Origin: Hydrangea macrophylla
Taxonomy: Eukaryota > Streptophyta > Magnoliopsida > Cornales > Hydrangeaceae
DNA length: 64,000 nucleotides
NCBI GenBank assembly: GCA_033977485.1
Contig: CM066993.1
Coordinates: 70,658,864 to 70,722,863 of the forward strand
Direction: 5' to 3'
In this document: positions 22,756 to 32,069 of the stretch, in pieces
Layout of the letters: each line of letters starts with the position of its first letter
Numbering within the stretch: position 1 is the stretch's first letter
The notes under the pieces: generated by a model
Databases searched by the model: none
Seen by the model: the letters and a program-made list of their open reading frames with translations, nothing else
Told to the model about the DNA's origin: nothing
Translations under genes and position numbers: made by a program

Positions 22756-23669
22756 TTTATGTTGGTTTTCTTTTAGGGTTGTCCAATTTTTATGTATTTT
22801 TTTAGCTTATTTTGTAGTTTTTGGCTCTTAGGGTAGAAGCTCTCATCTCTCTCTCCCATTACTCCCCATCCACCAACATTCACTTACATTGATTGCTAGG
22901 GAGAGAAGAGAGTTTGTTGTATTGAATGATTGAAGATTTTATTGGAGCAAGTTTTGGATTTCTCATAGCATTTATGGTGATTTCATCTAGTTGGTATAAC
23001 TTCTCTTCCCCTCTCTTTAATTTTGTTGTTATTGTAATTATGAGTAGCTAGACCTTTAAGGTTGGGGATCATAAACCCACCATTGGACCTTTGTGTATCT
23101 TATTGTAGGGCTCTCACACTTTGAAGCATACCTAGAGTTCATGGGGGTATGGTTTGATGTTTGGAGATCTCACATCTAATGTCAAGCATTTGAAGTGATT
23201 AAATCCCTACACTCTAACCATACACCCATGTGTTGTATTGGAACATCCATCTAGCATGTGGGTTGACCACCACATGTTTGATGGTTTGCCACAATGGAAT
23301 TTTCTACTCTAGAATGTGCTTCAAGTGTGAAAGTCATGTGTTGTTGGTCCAAGGTGGGGGAATGCTCCCCAACCTCAAGTTCCCCATTTACAAAATCCAC
23401 AAACATTTACTTACCCTTAACTTTGTCCATAGTTACTTTTCACATTCGAAATAGTCTTTATAGTTATTCTAGAAACCATTGAATCAAACCCACAGTCGAA
23501 AAGACTCATTTTTAATTCTTAGTTTGTTAATCGCCATTCGCATTATAATTGTTTATTAAGCGCCCACCAAGTATTGTTACACTCCAATCCCTGTGGACTC
23601 GACACCCTATTTCCACCGTACTACGTTTTAATAGGGTTAAATAAGAACTTGATTGTGACGTAATCAAAA

Positions 23670-23687
23670 TGGCGCCGTTGCCGGGGA
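23670..23687 (+). other. Primer-binding site, tRNA-Asp (unit 1)
   Basis: TGGCGCCGTTGCCGGGGA, three bases after the LTR, is the complement of the 3' end of plant tRNA-Asp (CCCCGGCAACGGCG plus CCA). This primer is typical of Athila-like elements. Confidence 0.9.
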
Positions 23688-23815
23688 CTGGCATTGATAA
23701 CAACCTTAGGTCGCTTAGTATCTAATTATAGTGCTTTTACTTCTAACCTTCGTTGCTTGCTTGTTGAGTGTATTTGAAGGAGTAGCCTTTAAGTGAAAAT
23801 CAACAGCTTCTCACA

Positions 23816-26800
23816 ATGTCAAATCCGAGCAACGCAGGTATGACTAACCCCTTTGCAGTGAATTCTAATGTTAGTTCTAGTAGTAGTAGTAGTAGTGGGT
23901 CGTTTTGGCGACCTCCTACCACATCCTCACCATCATTCACTCAAAATTCGCACAGTACCAGCCACCGAGAGCCGGTAGTTGATGCATTTTCGGATCATGC
24001 CACGTTTGCCACCGAGGGCGAAACTCCCATGGATCGATTCCATCGGGAGCAATGGGGTCAACATAACCCCGCTCCTCCACCCAGGTACCCGCCACATCAA
24101 CCACCTCCTTTTCAACATCCTTACGCCCCTCCGCCTCCGCAAATGGATCAAACCTTTGGGAGAACGATCGGGGATTACCTTCAACCCGAGACCGTGTCTT
24201 CCCCATCTTGCATAACATTCCCGTACAATGCGGGGGTGTTTCGATTCAAACCGGGAATGATCAATCTCTTACCCAATTTTCATGGGCGAGAGAACGAGGA
24301 CCCCTACAAGCATATTAGGGAGTATGAGGACATATGTGGGACATTTGAACAACAAAGATGCACACCCGAGCTCATAAGGCTCAAATTGTTCACATTTTCC
24401 CTCAAGGATAGGGCGAAAGATTGGTTAGTGACCCTACCCCCAAATTCCATAGGCTCATGGTCGGAACTCCAAAAGCAATTCTATAAGGAGTTTTTCCCCA
24501 TGCACAAGACACAAGCTTTGGTCAAACAAATTCAAAATTTCTCCCAGGGAGAGCATGAGACCTTTGCTGAGTGTTGGTTGAGATTCAAGGATCTCCTTAG
24601 GAAATGCCCACACCATGGTTTTGACAAATTCCGTCAAATTTCCATTTGTTATGGGGGGTTACAACCCAACACAAAACAATTGATCGAAACCATGTGCTCC
24701 GGGAGTTTCTTAACTCTAGAAGTCGAGCAAGCCGAAGCCCATCTAGAATATGTCTATGAAACTTCGCGTGGGTGGGGTACATCTAACCCTCATGACCGCA
24801 CACCACCGGTCACTGTAGCCCCTTTGAATCACAACCTCTGTCAAGTGTCTAATGAAGCGGGCTCCATATCCGAACTCACTAGAAAAATAGAGGCTTTGGA
24901 ATCTCAAAAGGGCCCCATTGGACCCAATCCTCACCCGATCCTAGCACTGATCAATCCGTTGCATTGCTACTTGTGCTATGATCCGGAACACTCCACCAAT
25001 GAATGCCCCGTCCTTCCTATCCTCCAAGCACAAGCTTTGGAGCAAGCATGTGCGCTTGGGATGAACATTAGGCCTAGATTCAATCCTTCCCAAAATGATG
25101 CCTACAATCCTCCCGGAAAGTGGAGTGCCCCGGGACACAATTACCACAACAATAAAGGGGCAACGGTAGTACCGAATGCTCCCCCACAACCATACTATCC
25201 ACATCAACCGCCTCCACCACCTTATTCCCCTCCGAACTTTGGTCCACCAAACCTTCAATCCCAAGGGCCACATTTCCCCCAAAATCAAGGGGCGCATCAA
25301 CATTCAACTCCTTATGTGCCCCCTCACAAGAAGAGTTTTGAAGATCCTAATCATGGTGGCTTGGCCCAAAGAATGAGCCAACTTGAGCAATCTATCCAAG
25401 CGATGCAATCATCGCACGCTCAAAGCATGCAAGCGTTGCAAGCTCAATTGGCTCAATTACTCCAAAATCAACAAGTTGTTGACAAAGGAAAGCTTCCGGC
25501 GCAACCATTTCAAAATCCGAAAAGTCAAGGGACTAATGGAGCCTCAAATTCCAATGTCGAACATCTAAAAGGAATCACCACTCTTCGAAGTGGAAAAACT
25601 GTGGACAACAAGGTCCAAACACCTCCCCAAGGACCACAAGTGAGCTATCTCCCGGATAGAGGAGAGGCCGAGCTCAATGAGGGGGACTCATTGCCCCCTA
25701 ATGTTGAAGACTTGGAGGGGGACTTGTCAAAGGCCCCCGACTTCATGGACCAAGAGTTTCTGAATCCCGCTCCCCCATTTCCTCAAAGGCTTAAGAAAAA
25801 AATCGAGAATAACAAGAATCATGAGTTTTTGGAATTGTTTAACAAAGTTGAGATCAATATACCTCTTTTGGAGGCCATCAAACAAGTTTCGGCCTACGCA
25901 AAATTTCTCAAAGATCTTTGCACTGTTAAAAGAAAACTCAATGTTAAGAAGAGTGCCTACATGGCCGCTCATGCGAGCTCCGTTATACTTAACGAAGTTC
26001 CTCCAAAATACAAGGACCCCGGTTGTCCTACCATTGCTTGTGTGATTGGACAACACCATATCGATAGAGCACTCCTTGATTTGGGGGCGAGCGTGAACCT
26101 ACTTCCTTACTCGGTATATGTCCAATTAGGCCTCGGCGAACTTAAAGAGACCCGTGTCACTTTACAAATGGCCGACCGCTCGGTCAAGATGCCACGGGGT
26201 ATAATAGAGGATGTTATTGTTCAAGTTGGTAACTTCTACTATCCGGTGGATTTTATCGTGCTCGACACGCAACCCGTGGTCAATGAGCAATCACAAATTC
26301 CAATCATCTTAGGGCGGCCGTTCCTTGCTACCGTTAATGCCTTAATCAATTGTAGGAATGGTCTCATGCGTTTAACTTTTGGAAATATGACTGTGGATGT
26401 AAATATTTTCTCTCTCTTTAAGCAACCGGATCTCGATGAGGAGGACGGGGATGGCATTTATGAAATCTCCCTCATTGCTTCGTTGGTGCAAGATTTTTTT
26501 AGTTTTTCTAGTGATTCCGAGGTTAATGATTCTTGCATCACTTCTTCTCTTGACCAAACTTATGTGCTTAATGACAATATAACTCACATTGACTATGTTG
26601 AGGAATGTTTAGTTCGTGACACTACCATTGTTGGGTGTTCTCATGAATTCGAAAGAAAGAATGAGTTGAGTGATGAGGAGAAAGAGAGCGAGGACAGGGT
26701 AGGTGTTGTGGGAACCGTCGAGGAGGCCAAGTGGACCTCCAATTTCGAGAGATTACCCCTGAGGGATAGTTTCCCTCTTCCTTCTAATGTCGTTATGCCA

Positions 26801-28468
26801 AGGCTCGAGCTCAAAGTTTTACCAAACGAGCTCAAATATGTTTTCTTGGGAGAGCACGAGAGCTTTCCGGTGGTGATTTCTTCCCAACTAGACCCATGTC
26901 AAGAAGGGAAATTGATGACGGTGTTGAAAGAGCACAAAAGTGCTATAGGGTGGTGTGTAGCGGACTTGCGGGGCATCTCTCCGAAGATTTGCACCCACAA
27001 GATCTATCTAGAGGACGAAGCCAAACCTTCTCGCCAAATGCAAAGGAGGCTCAATCCTAAGATGAAAGAGGTGGTGATGACCGAAATCATCAAGTTGCTG
27101 GATAATGGGATCATATACCCCATTTCCGATAGCGAATGGGTGAGCCCGACCCAATTGGTTCCCAAAAAGTTGGGGATCACGGTAGTGAAAAATGAAAAAG
27201 AAGAGCTAGTGCCTACGAGAACTACCACGGGATGGAGGGTTTGCATCGACTATAGGAAGTTGAATACGGTCACACGAAAGGACCATTTCCCGCTACCCTT
27301 CCTAGATCAAGTCCTTGAAAGAGTGGCCGGCCACAAATTTTATTGTTTCCTTGACGGGTATTCGGGATACAATCAAATTGAGATAGCCCCCGAGGATCAA
27401 GAAAAGACCACCTTCACATGTCCCTATGGCACGTTTGCCTATAGGAGAATGCCTTTTGGGCTATGCAATGCACCCGCGACCTTTCAACGGTGCATGCTTA
27501 GCATTTTTAGTGACATGGTGGAGAAGTTCCTTGAGGTCTTCATGGACGATTTTAGTGTTTTTGGCGATTCTTTCGACAAGTGCCTCGAGAACCTTGAGAA
27601 AGTTTTAAAAAGGTGCATTGAAAAGAATCTTGTGCTTAACTGGGAAAAGTGTCACTTCATGGTGACACACGGCATCGTCCTAGGCCACATTGTCTCGAGC
27701 GAGGGGATGCAAGTGGATAAAGCTAAGATTGATGTCATCTCCAACCTTCCACCCCCAAAAGCTCTTAAGGATGTTAGGTCATTCTTAGGTCACGCAGGTT
27801 TTTACCGGCGTTTTATCAAGGATTTTAGCGCTATCTCGCGACCTATGTGCCAACTCCTCGCGAAAGATTCCGTTTTTGAATGGTCCCCCGAGTGCCAAGA
27901 GGCATTCGATAAGCTTAAGGAGTCACTCACCACCGCACCCATAATGCAAGCCCCCGATTGGAACCTTCCATTCGAGCTCATGTGCGATGCTAGCGACTAT
28001 GCGATAGGGGCCGTGTTGGGTCAACGTAGAGACAAGAAGCCCCACGTCATTTACTACGCTAGCCGGACCTTCGATGACGCCCAAATCAACTACTCCACGA
28101 CGGAGAAAGAGTTGCTAGCGATAGTTTTTGCTCTCGAGAAGTTCCGGTCCTATGTAGTAGGATCACCGATCACTTGTTTCACCGATCATGCCGCTCTTAA
28201 GTATCTATTCTCTAAGAAGGATACTAAAGCGCGCCTTATTCGCTGGATCCTACTTCTCCAAGAGTTTGACCTCTCCATCAAGGATAAAAAGGGGGTGGAG
28301 AACGTTGTCGCGGATCATTTGTCACGTTTGACATTTGATCACAATCATATAGACCCCATACCCATTCAAGAATGTTTTCCGGATGAGCAATTGCTTAAAG
28401 TCTCCACTCTCCCGTGGTATGCGGATGTGGTAAACTTCCTTGTAACGGGCCAATTGCCTCAAGAATAG
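23816..28468 (+). CDS. Athila gag-protease-RT-RNase H polyprotein, unit 1 (1550 aa)
   Basis: Starts at the ATG 128 bp after the primer site and stays open to TAG at 28466-28468. It has a Ser-rich and Pro-rich N-terminus, a gag domain around residues 150-330 (DRAKDWLVTLPPNSI, EFFPMHKT), the zinc knuckle CYLCYDPEHSTNEC near 385, a Pro/Gln-rich linker, and an aspartic protease with LLDLGASVNLLP near 753. The Athila-type DLGA replaces the commoner DSGA. RT follows (CIDYRKLN, FLDGYSGYNQI, and FMDDFSVF near 1241), then RNase H (CDASDYAIGAVLG near 1388, TEKELLAIVFALEKF, TDHAALKYL). In related elements the frame runs on into integrase. Here a TAG replaces what is probably a conserved Trp codon. Confidence 0.93.
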   Translation: MSNPSNAGMTNPFAVNSNVSSSSSSSSGSFWRPPTTSSPSFTQNSHSTSHREPVVDAFSDHATFATEGETPMDRFHREQWGQHNPAPPPRYPPHQPPPFQHPYAPPPPQMDQTFGRTIGDYLQPETVSSPSCITFPYNAGVFRFKPGMINLLPNFHGRENEDPYKHIREYEDICGTFEQQRCTPELIRLKLFTFSLKDRAKDWLVTLPPNSIGSWSELQKQFYKEFFPMHKTQALVKQIQNFSQGEHETFAECWLRFKDLLRKCPHHGFDKFRQISICYGGLQPNTKQLIETMCSGSFLTLEVEQAEAHLEYVYETSRGWGTSNPHDRTPPVTVAPLNHNLCQVSNEAGSISELTRKIEALESQKGPIGPNPHPILALINPLHCYLCYDPEHSTNECPVLPILQAQALEQACALGMNIRPRFNPSQNDAYNPPGKWSAPGHNYHNNKGATVVPNAPPQPYYPHQPPPPPYSPPNFGPPNLQSQGPHFPQNQGAHQHSTPYVPPHKKSFEDPNHGGLAQRMSQLEQSIQAMQSSHAQSMQALQAQLAQLLQNQQVVDKGKLPAQPFQNPKSQGTNGASNSNVEHLKGITTLRSGKTVDNKVQTPPQGPQVSYLPDRGEAELNEGDSLPPNVEDLEGDLSKAPDFMDQEFLNPAPPFPQRLKKKIENNKNHEFLELFNKVEINIPLLEAIKQVSAYAKFLKDLCTVKRKLNVKKSAYMAAHASSVILNEVPPKYKDPGCPTIACVIGQHHIDRALLDLGASVNLLPYSVYVQLGLGELKETRVTLQMADRSVKMPRGIIEDVIVQVGNFYYPVDFIVLDTQPVVNEQSQIPIILGRPFLATVNALINCRNGLMRLTFGNMTVDVNIFSLFKQPDLDEEDGDGIYEISLIASLVQDFFSFSSDSEVNDSCITSSLDQTYVLNDNITHIDYVEECLVRDTTIVGCSHEFERKNELSDEEKESEDRVGVVGTVEEAKWTSNFERLPLRDSFPLPSNVVMPRLELKVLPNELKYVFLGEHESFPVVISSQLDPCQEGKLMTVLKEHKSAIGWCVADLRGISPKICTHKIYLEDEAKPSRQMQRRLNPKMKEVVMTEIIKLLDNGIIYPISDSEWVSPTQLVPKKLGITVVKNEKEELVPTRTTTGWRVCIDYRKLNTVTRKDHFPLPFLDQVLERVAGHKFYCFLDGYSGYNQIEIAPEDQEKTTFTCPYGTFAYRRMPFGLCNAPATFQRCMLSIFSDMVEKFLEVFMDDFSVFGDSFDKCLENLEKVLKRCIEKNLVLNWEKCHFMVTHGIVLGHIVSSEGMQVDKAKIDVISNLPPPKALKDVRSFLGHAGFYRRFIKDFSAISRPMCQLLAKDSVFEWSPECQEAFDKLKESLTTAPIMQAPDWNLPFELMCDASDYAIGAVLGQRRDKKPHVIYYASRTFDDAQINYSTTEKELLAIVFALEKFRSYVVGSPITCFTDHAALKYLFSKKDTKARLIRWILLLQEFDLSIKDKKGVENVVADHLSRLTFDHNHIDPIPIQECFPDEQLLKVSTLPWYADVVNFLVTGQLPQE

Positions 28469-29710
28469 TCCACTCAAGATCGTGAGAGACTTATTTTGAT
28501 GGCACGATCGTTCTTTTACGATGACCCTTATGTCTTCAAATATTGTGCCGATCAAATAATTAGGCGATGTGTGCCGAACGATGAAATACCCAGCGTATTG
28601 TCGTTTTGCCACGACCAAGCATGTGGAGGACATTTCTCTTCACAAAAGACCGCGTTCAAAGTGCTCCACAGTGGCTTGTATTGGCCCACAATATTCAAGG
28701 ATGCACATGCCTATTGCAAGGCATGTCCTAGGTGCCAACTCCTCGGAAAAATCACCAAGAGGAACTCCATGCCTCTAAACCCCATTCTTACCATAGAAGT
28801 TTTTGATTATTGGGGAATAGATTTCATGGGACCCTTCCCTAAATCCAATAATTTCGAATACATCTTGGTGGCGGTCGATTACGTCTCCAAATGGGTTGAG
28901 GCCATACCGTCTCGGACCAATGACCATAAAGTGGTTTTGAAATTTCTCAAAGAGCATATCTTGTCCCGGTTCGGCACCCCGAAAGCCATAATTAGTGATC
29001 AAGGGGTACACTTTTGTAATTCCCCTTTTGCTCGCTTGATGGAGCAATATGGCGTAACCCACAAAGTTTCTACCACTTACCACCCTCAAACAAACGGTCA
29101 AGCCGAATTAGCTAATAGGGAAATTAAAGGAATCCTCGAAAAGACGGTCGACCCGTTGAAAAAGGATTGGTCCTCTAGGCTAACCGATGCGCTTTGGGCG
29201 TATAGGACGGCCTATAAGACGAATTTAGGAATGTCCCCCTATCGGTTGGTCTACGGGAAGGCTTGCCATTTGCCGGTCGAACTGGAACATCGAGCTTATT
29301 GGGCGATCAAGAAGCTCAATTATGATTTTGATGAGAGTGGTGAGAAGAGAAAGCTTCAACTCGATGAGTTAGAAGAAATTCGGAGTGAACTCTACGAGAG
29401 TTCTAAAGTGTACAAGGCGCGTGTCAAAGCGTTTCACGACAAGCGGATTGTTCGAAAACAATTCGTTGTTAATACCAAGGTCCTTTTGTACGACTCACGG
29501 CTGCACATTTTTCCGGGTAAGTTGCAATCCCGTTGGATTGGCCCTTACATGGTACATAAAGTCTATCCTCATGGAGCCGTGGAAATCCTAGATCCTAAAG
29601 ATGGGACCATTTCTAAGGTCAATGGGCAGCGGCTCAAACCTTTTCTCGAGGGATTTGACACCGAGTTGGTATCAATTCCGTTGGAGGACCCCACAGTTGG
29701 GGTCGAGTAA
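28469..29710 (+). CDS. Athila integrase, unit 1 (same frame, after TAG)
   Basis: This is in the same phase as the preceding frame, with the first downstream ATG at 28499. An HHCC zinc region ([10 protein letters not shown] to CKACPRCQ) is followed by the catalytic core, with Asp in GIDFMGPF, Asp in ISDQGVHF and Glu in [12 protein letters not shown]. The C-terminal domain lacks a chromodomain, which separates it from chromoviruses. Without readthrough of the TAG it would need its own start or would be supplied in trans. Confidence 0.9.
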   Translation, partial: STQDRERLILMARSFFYDDPYVFKYCADQIIRRCVPNDEIPSVLSFCHDQACGGHFSSQKTAFKVLHSGLYWPTIFKDAHAYCKACPRCQLLGKITKRNSMPLNPILTIEVFDYWGIDFMGPFPKSNNFEYILVAVDYVSKWVEAIPSRTNDHKVVLKFLKEHILSRFGTPKAIISDQGVHFCNSPFARLMEQYGVTHKVSTTYHPQTNGQAELANREIKGILEKTVDPLKKDWSSRLTDALWAYRTAYKTNLGMSPYRLVYGKACHLPVELEHRAYWAIKKLNYDFDESGEKRKLQLDELEEIRSELYESSKVYKARVKAFHDKRIVRKQFVVNTKVLLYDSRLHIFPGKLQSRWIGPYMVHKVYPHGAVEILDPKDGTISKVNGQRLKPFLEGFDTELVSIPLEDPTVGVE

Positions 29711-30905
29711 ACTCTCGTGAGTATACTCTCTTTTTGTATGCCCAATGATTAATGCTTGGCATAATTTTTGTTCTTATAATAGTTCTCATCATCCACTTGT
29801 GTTGTTTTTCTAGTCCTATATCCATGCTTAAGGGGTTTTGTATGCTGGGAACTAAGCGGATCGATCCGCCCTCAAAGCATGGATCGATCCGCCTGTTTTT
29901 TGAAACTCTTTGTTAGATTTCGTGTGTTGCGGATCGATCCGCCCATTGCACATGGATCGATCCGCCCATTTTTCCCAACTCTCTGCTACAAATTTGAGTG
30001 TTGCGGATCGATCCGCCATTTTCACTTGGACCGATCCGCCCATTTTTCCCAACTCTCTGCTACAAATTCACGAGTTGCGGATCGATCCGCCCATATCACT
30101 TGGATCGATCCGCCCCTTTTTTCAAAGTCTCTGCCCAGATTTCGCGATTCGGATCGATCCGGCTTCTTCACGCGGATCGATCCGCGCCTTTTCAGAGTCG
30201 TACTGACAGCGTTTCGTGGGAGCGGATCGATCCGGCCTCTTCACGCGGATCGATCCGCGAGGCCGGAAAACTGTCTTCTTATTCTTTTTAAGGGCTCATT
30301 TGTTGCATCATTTCTCATTTCTATTGAGCCCCTTTTTCCCCAAAGTTTCCAACCCCTCAAAACTCATCTTTTCAAGCTTCTTCTTCCAAGATCCACTCAA
30401 GGTAATCTTTACTCTTTGTTTTCTCTTCCATTAGCTTGTTGTGAGAACATGTTTTTGTTCAATTGGTTGGGTGATTTCTTCAAGTATGCACTCTTTTGCA
30501 CATCAACCCTTAGAACTTTGTTATCTTACACTTTTGCTTACATGGTTAGTGGTTGAAAGCACTTAGCATATTGTCTTGTTGGTTCTTCATTCCGTGATGA
30601 TTTTGGGGGAGGTTTACACTTCACATCTCATAAATTGCCCACATTTTCATAGTGCACGCTAGGTGTTTGACAAAATTCTTGTATGATTGCTTTTCTTAGT
30701 CTTAGCATTTGAGCATCATGATTTCTCAACTTGTGCATTTGGCTTAAATTTTTGCTAGACTAAGGTTGCTCTTTCTTGTGCATTCACGTAGGTTAAACAC
30801 ATTGGCCCCTCTTTTCCTTACATTCTAGTAGAGTAGCCCCCATGAGCGTTTTATAGATCATTTTCTTAATTGTCGTGGGTGCTCTTCTTCTTTTGTACAG
30901 GGACA
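29711..30905 (+). other. Spacer between integrase and env-position ORF, unit 1
   Basis: Non-coding by content. It holds the six-unit palindrome array (29856-30258), then a T-rich stretch that ends in a strong splice acceptor, TTCTTCTTTTGTACAG at 30885-30900. A long plus-strand open frame across the array reflects the repeat and is not a gene. Confidence 0.75.
29856..30258 (+). repeat. Six tandem ~74-bp units with paired GGATCGATCC palindromes (3' of integrase, unit 1)
   Basis: First palindromes start at 29856, 29929, 30003, 30077, about 30149 and 30222, a period of 71-74 bp. Second palindromes lie 20-27 bp after each. The spacer carries CTCTGCTACAAATT or CTCTGCCCAGATTTC. Unit sequence and period match the three-unit array in the LTR, so the element carries the same module in two places. 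The second copy is at 41723-42125. Confidence 0.92.
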
Positions 30906-32069
30906 ATGGTGTCTGCTCATCGAACCCAACTTACCCCGACCAATCGGGGATTTGAGGGCTTTAGGGCGCGGACCGAGAAGACTTGGTATGAAACTTATTT
31001 CTTAAAGAAAAAGCCTATTTTGCCCGAGCGCCGCGTAGTTTTTGCCGACTTCCCGTTTGAAGTTGAGGCCATTTTTCAGAGACGCCGCTGGCTTTCCCAA
31101 CTTGAATATTCTAGGGGGTTCAATGAAACATGGGTTCGGATGTTTTATGCTAGTATTGTCACCACTGGGGCTCACTCTTTTGAGGCCTATGTGCGGGGTG
31201 TTTCCATTCCCGTAACAACCGCATCTTTGGCTGTGTTATTGGGCATCCCGCATGTTCAAAATCACACACAGATGATTGCTGACCCACAACAGGGTCCCTC
31301 CGCCCATGACATGGCTGCTCGCTTTGTCGGCCAGCCCACACAATGGATCTCTGACCAGTTAGCTCCCTCCTCTTTTACCAAATTTTATCGCCTGGCTAAC
31401 CTCATTTTGACAGGGGCAGTGGCACCCACCAAGCATAAGACTGTTCGGAGGGGTCATGGTGCCTTGTTGTACGCGGTGTGTGATAACTCTATACCGGTCG
31501 ACTTTGCTACTATAGTGATCGACCAGATGATTGCCTCTTCTCTCGACACCACCACCTCAGGCAGCCTGCCCTTCCCTACACTCATCACCCGCCTTTGCAC
31601 TCATCATGGGTGCAACGCCTTAGACTCTGACCTTTTGAAGCCTACGCCGTCACCAATCAACTCTACTACCATCTCTAAGAGTGATGCTCAGATTCATTCG
31701 CATGCTAAGAGGGCGAGGGCCGAAGAGGGTCCTAGTGGTGCGCGCAAGGAGGAGGCAGGCCCCGCTTATGACATGTCTGAGGTGTACCAGCGCCTTGACA
31801 GTTTGGGGGAGGAGCAGCAAAGGCAAGGCCGGGACCTGATGGGATTACGTGGAGAGGTTCAGGATTTCCGCGGGGATTATCAGCGGGACATAGGCATGAT
31901 GATGCGCTTCCAGAGCGATTTCTACCAGATGCAGTTCCCTGGCGCAGACGTTCCCTACTACTTCCAGAATCCTTACGGTGGTTCAGGTGGTTATGGTGGC
32001 GCTGGAGGTTCGGGTGCTTATGGTGGAGCGGGCGGCCAAGGCGGTGGTGGCGACGACGTGGATGATTAG
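30906..32069 (+). CDS. Athila env-position ORF (putative plant transposon protein), unit 1, 387 aa
   Basis: ATG at 30906, six bases after a strong splice acceptor (AG at 30899-30900). The first 230 residues have the pattern of the putative plant transposon protein domain found downstream of pol in Athila-group elements: RRWLSQLEY, MFYASIV, YVRGVSIPV, LAVLLGIPH, LPFPTLITRLC. Then come a charged helical stretch (RLDSLGEEQQRQGRDL) and a Gly/Tyr-rich tail ending GGGGDDVDD. There is no obvious signal peptide or transmembrane helix, so an envelope function is not supported by sequence. Spliced transcripts for an env-position ORF are known from the barley Athila-like element Bagy-2, and the acceptor suggests the same here. 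Confidence 0.8.
   Translation: MVSAHRTQLTPTNRGFEGFRARTEKTWYETYFLKKKPILPERRVVFADFPFEVEAIFQRRRWLSQLEYSRGFNETWVRMFYASIVTTGAHSFEAYVRGVSIPVTTASLAVLLGIPHVQNHTQMIADPQQGPSAHDMAARFVGQPTQWISDQLAPSSFTKFYRLANLILTGAVAPTKHKTVRRGHGALLYAVCDNSIPVDFATIVIDQMIASSLDTTTSGSLPFPTLITRLCTHHGCNALDSDLLKPTPSPINSTTISKSDAQIHSHAKRARAEEGPSGARKEEAGPAYDMSEVYQRLDSLGEEQQRQGRDLMGLRGEVQDFRGDYQRDIGMMMRFQSDFYQMQFPGADVPYYFQNPYGGSGGYGGAGGSGAYGGAGGQGGGGDDVDD

Larger units (their letters stand above)
22281..23666 (+). repeat. Athila LTR 1 (1386 bp)
   Basis: Begins TGATTCGTGCCC and ends GACGTAATCA, with terminal TGATT/AATCA inverted repeats. Diagnostic bases against the other LTRs are T at 22463, T at 22687, T at 22822 and C at 22870. 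Confidence 0.95.

Noticed and set aside
23230..23482. Short open frames of 62-74 codons, found identically in all three Athila LTRs
   Set aside because: They lie inside the LTRs, overlap each other, and resemble no known protein. Identity is due to LTR duplication.
24941..25303. Antisense open frames across Athila gag-pol (several of 60-120 codons, repeated in unit 2)
   Set aside because: They are reverse-strand shadows of the coding frame with no domain, and duplicated only because the unit is.
29856..30258. Regular repeats with spacers, superficially CRISPR-like
   Set aside because: Plant nuclear DNA inside a retrotransposon. Spacers are repeats of each other, and each unit has two palindromes. 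No cas genes are present.
29879..30556. 225-codon plus-strand open frame with repeated DRSA/IDPP-like residues
   Set aside because: It is the translation of the 74-bp palindrome array, and alternative frames are equally repetitive and open. There is no domain, and no selection pattern is visible.
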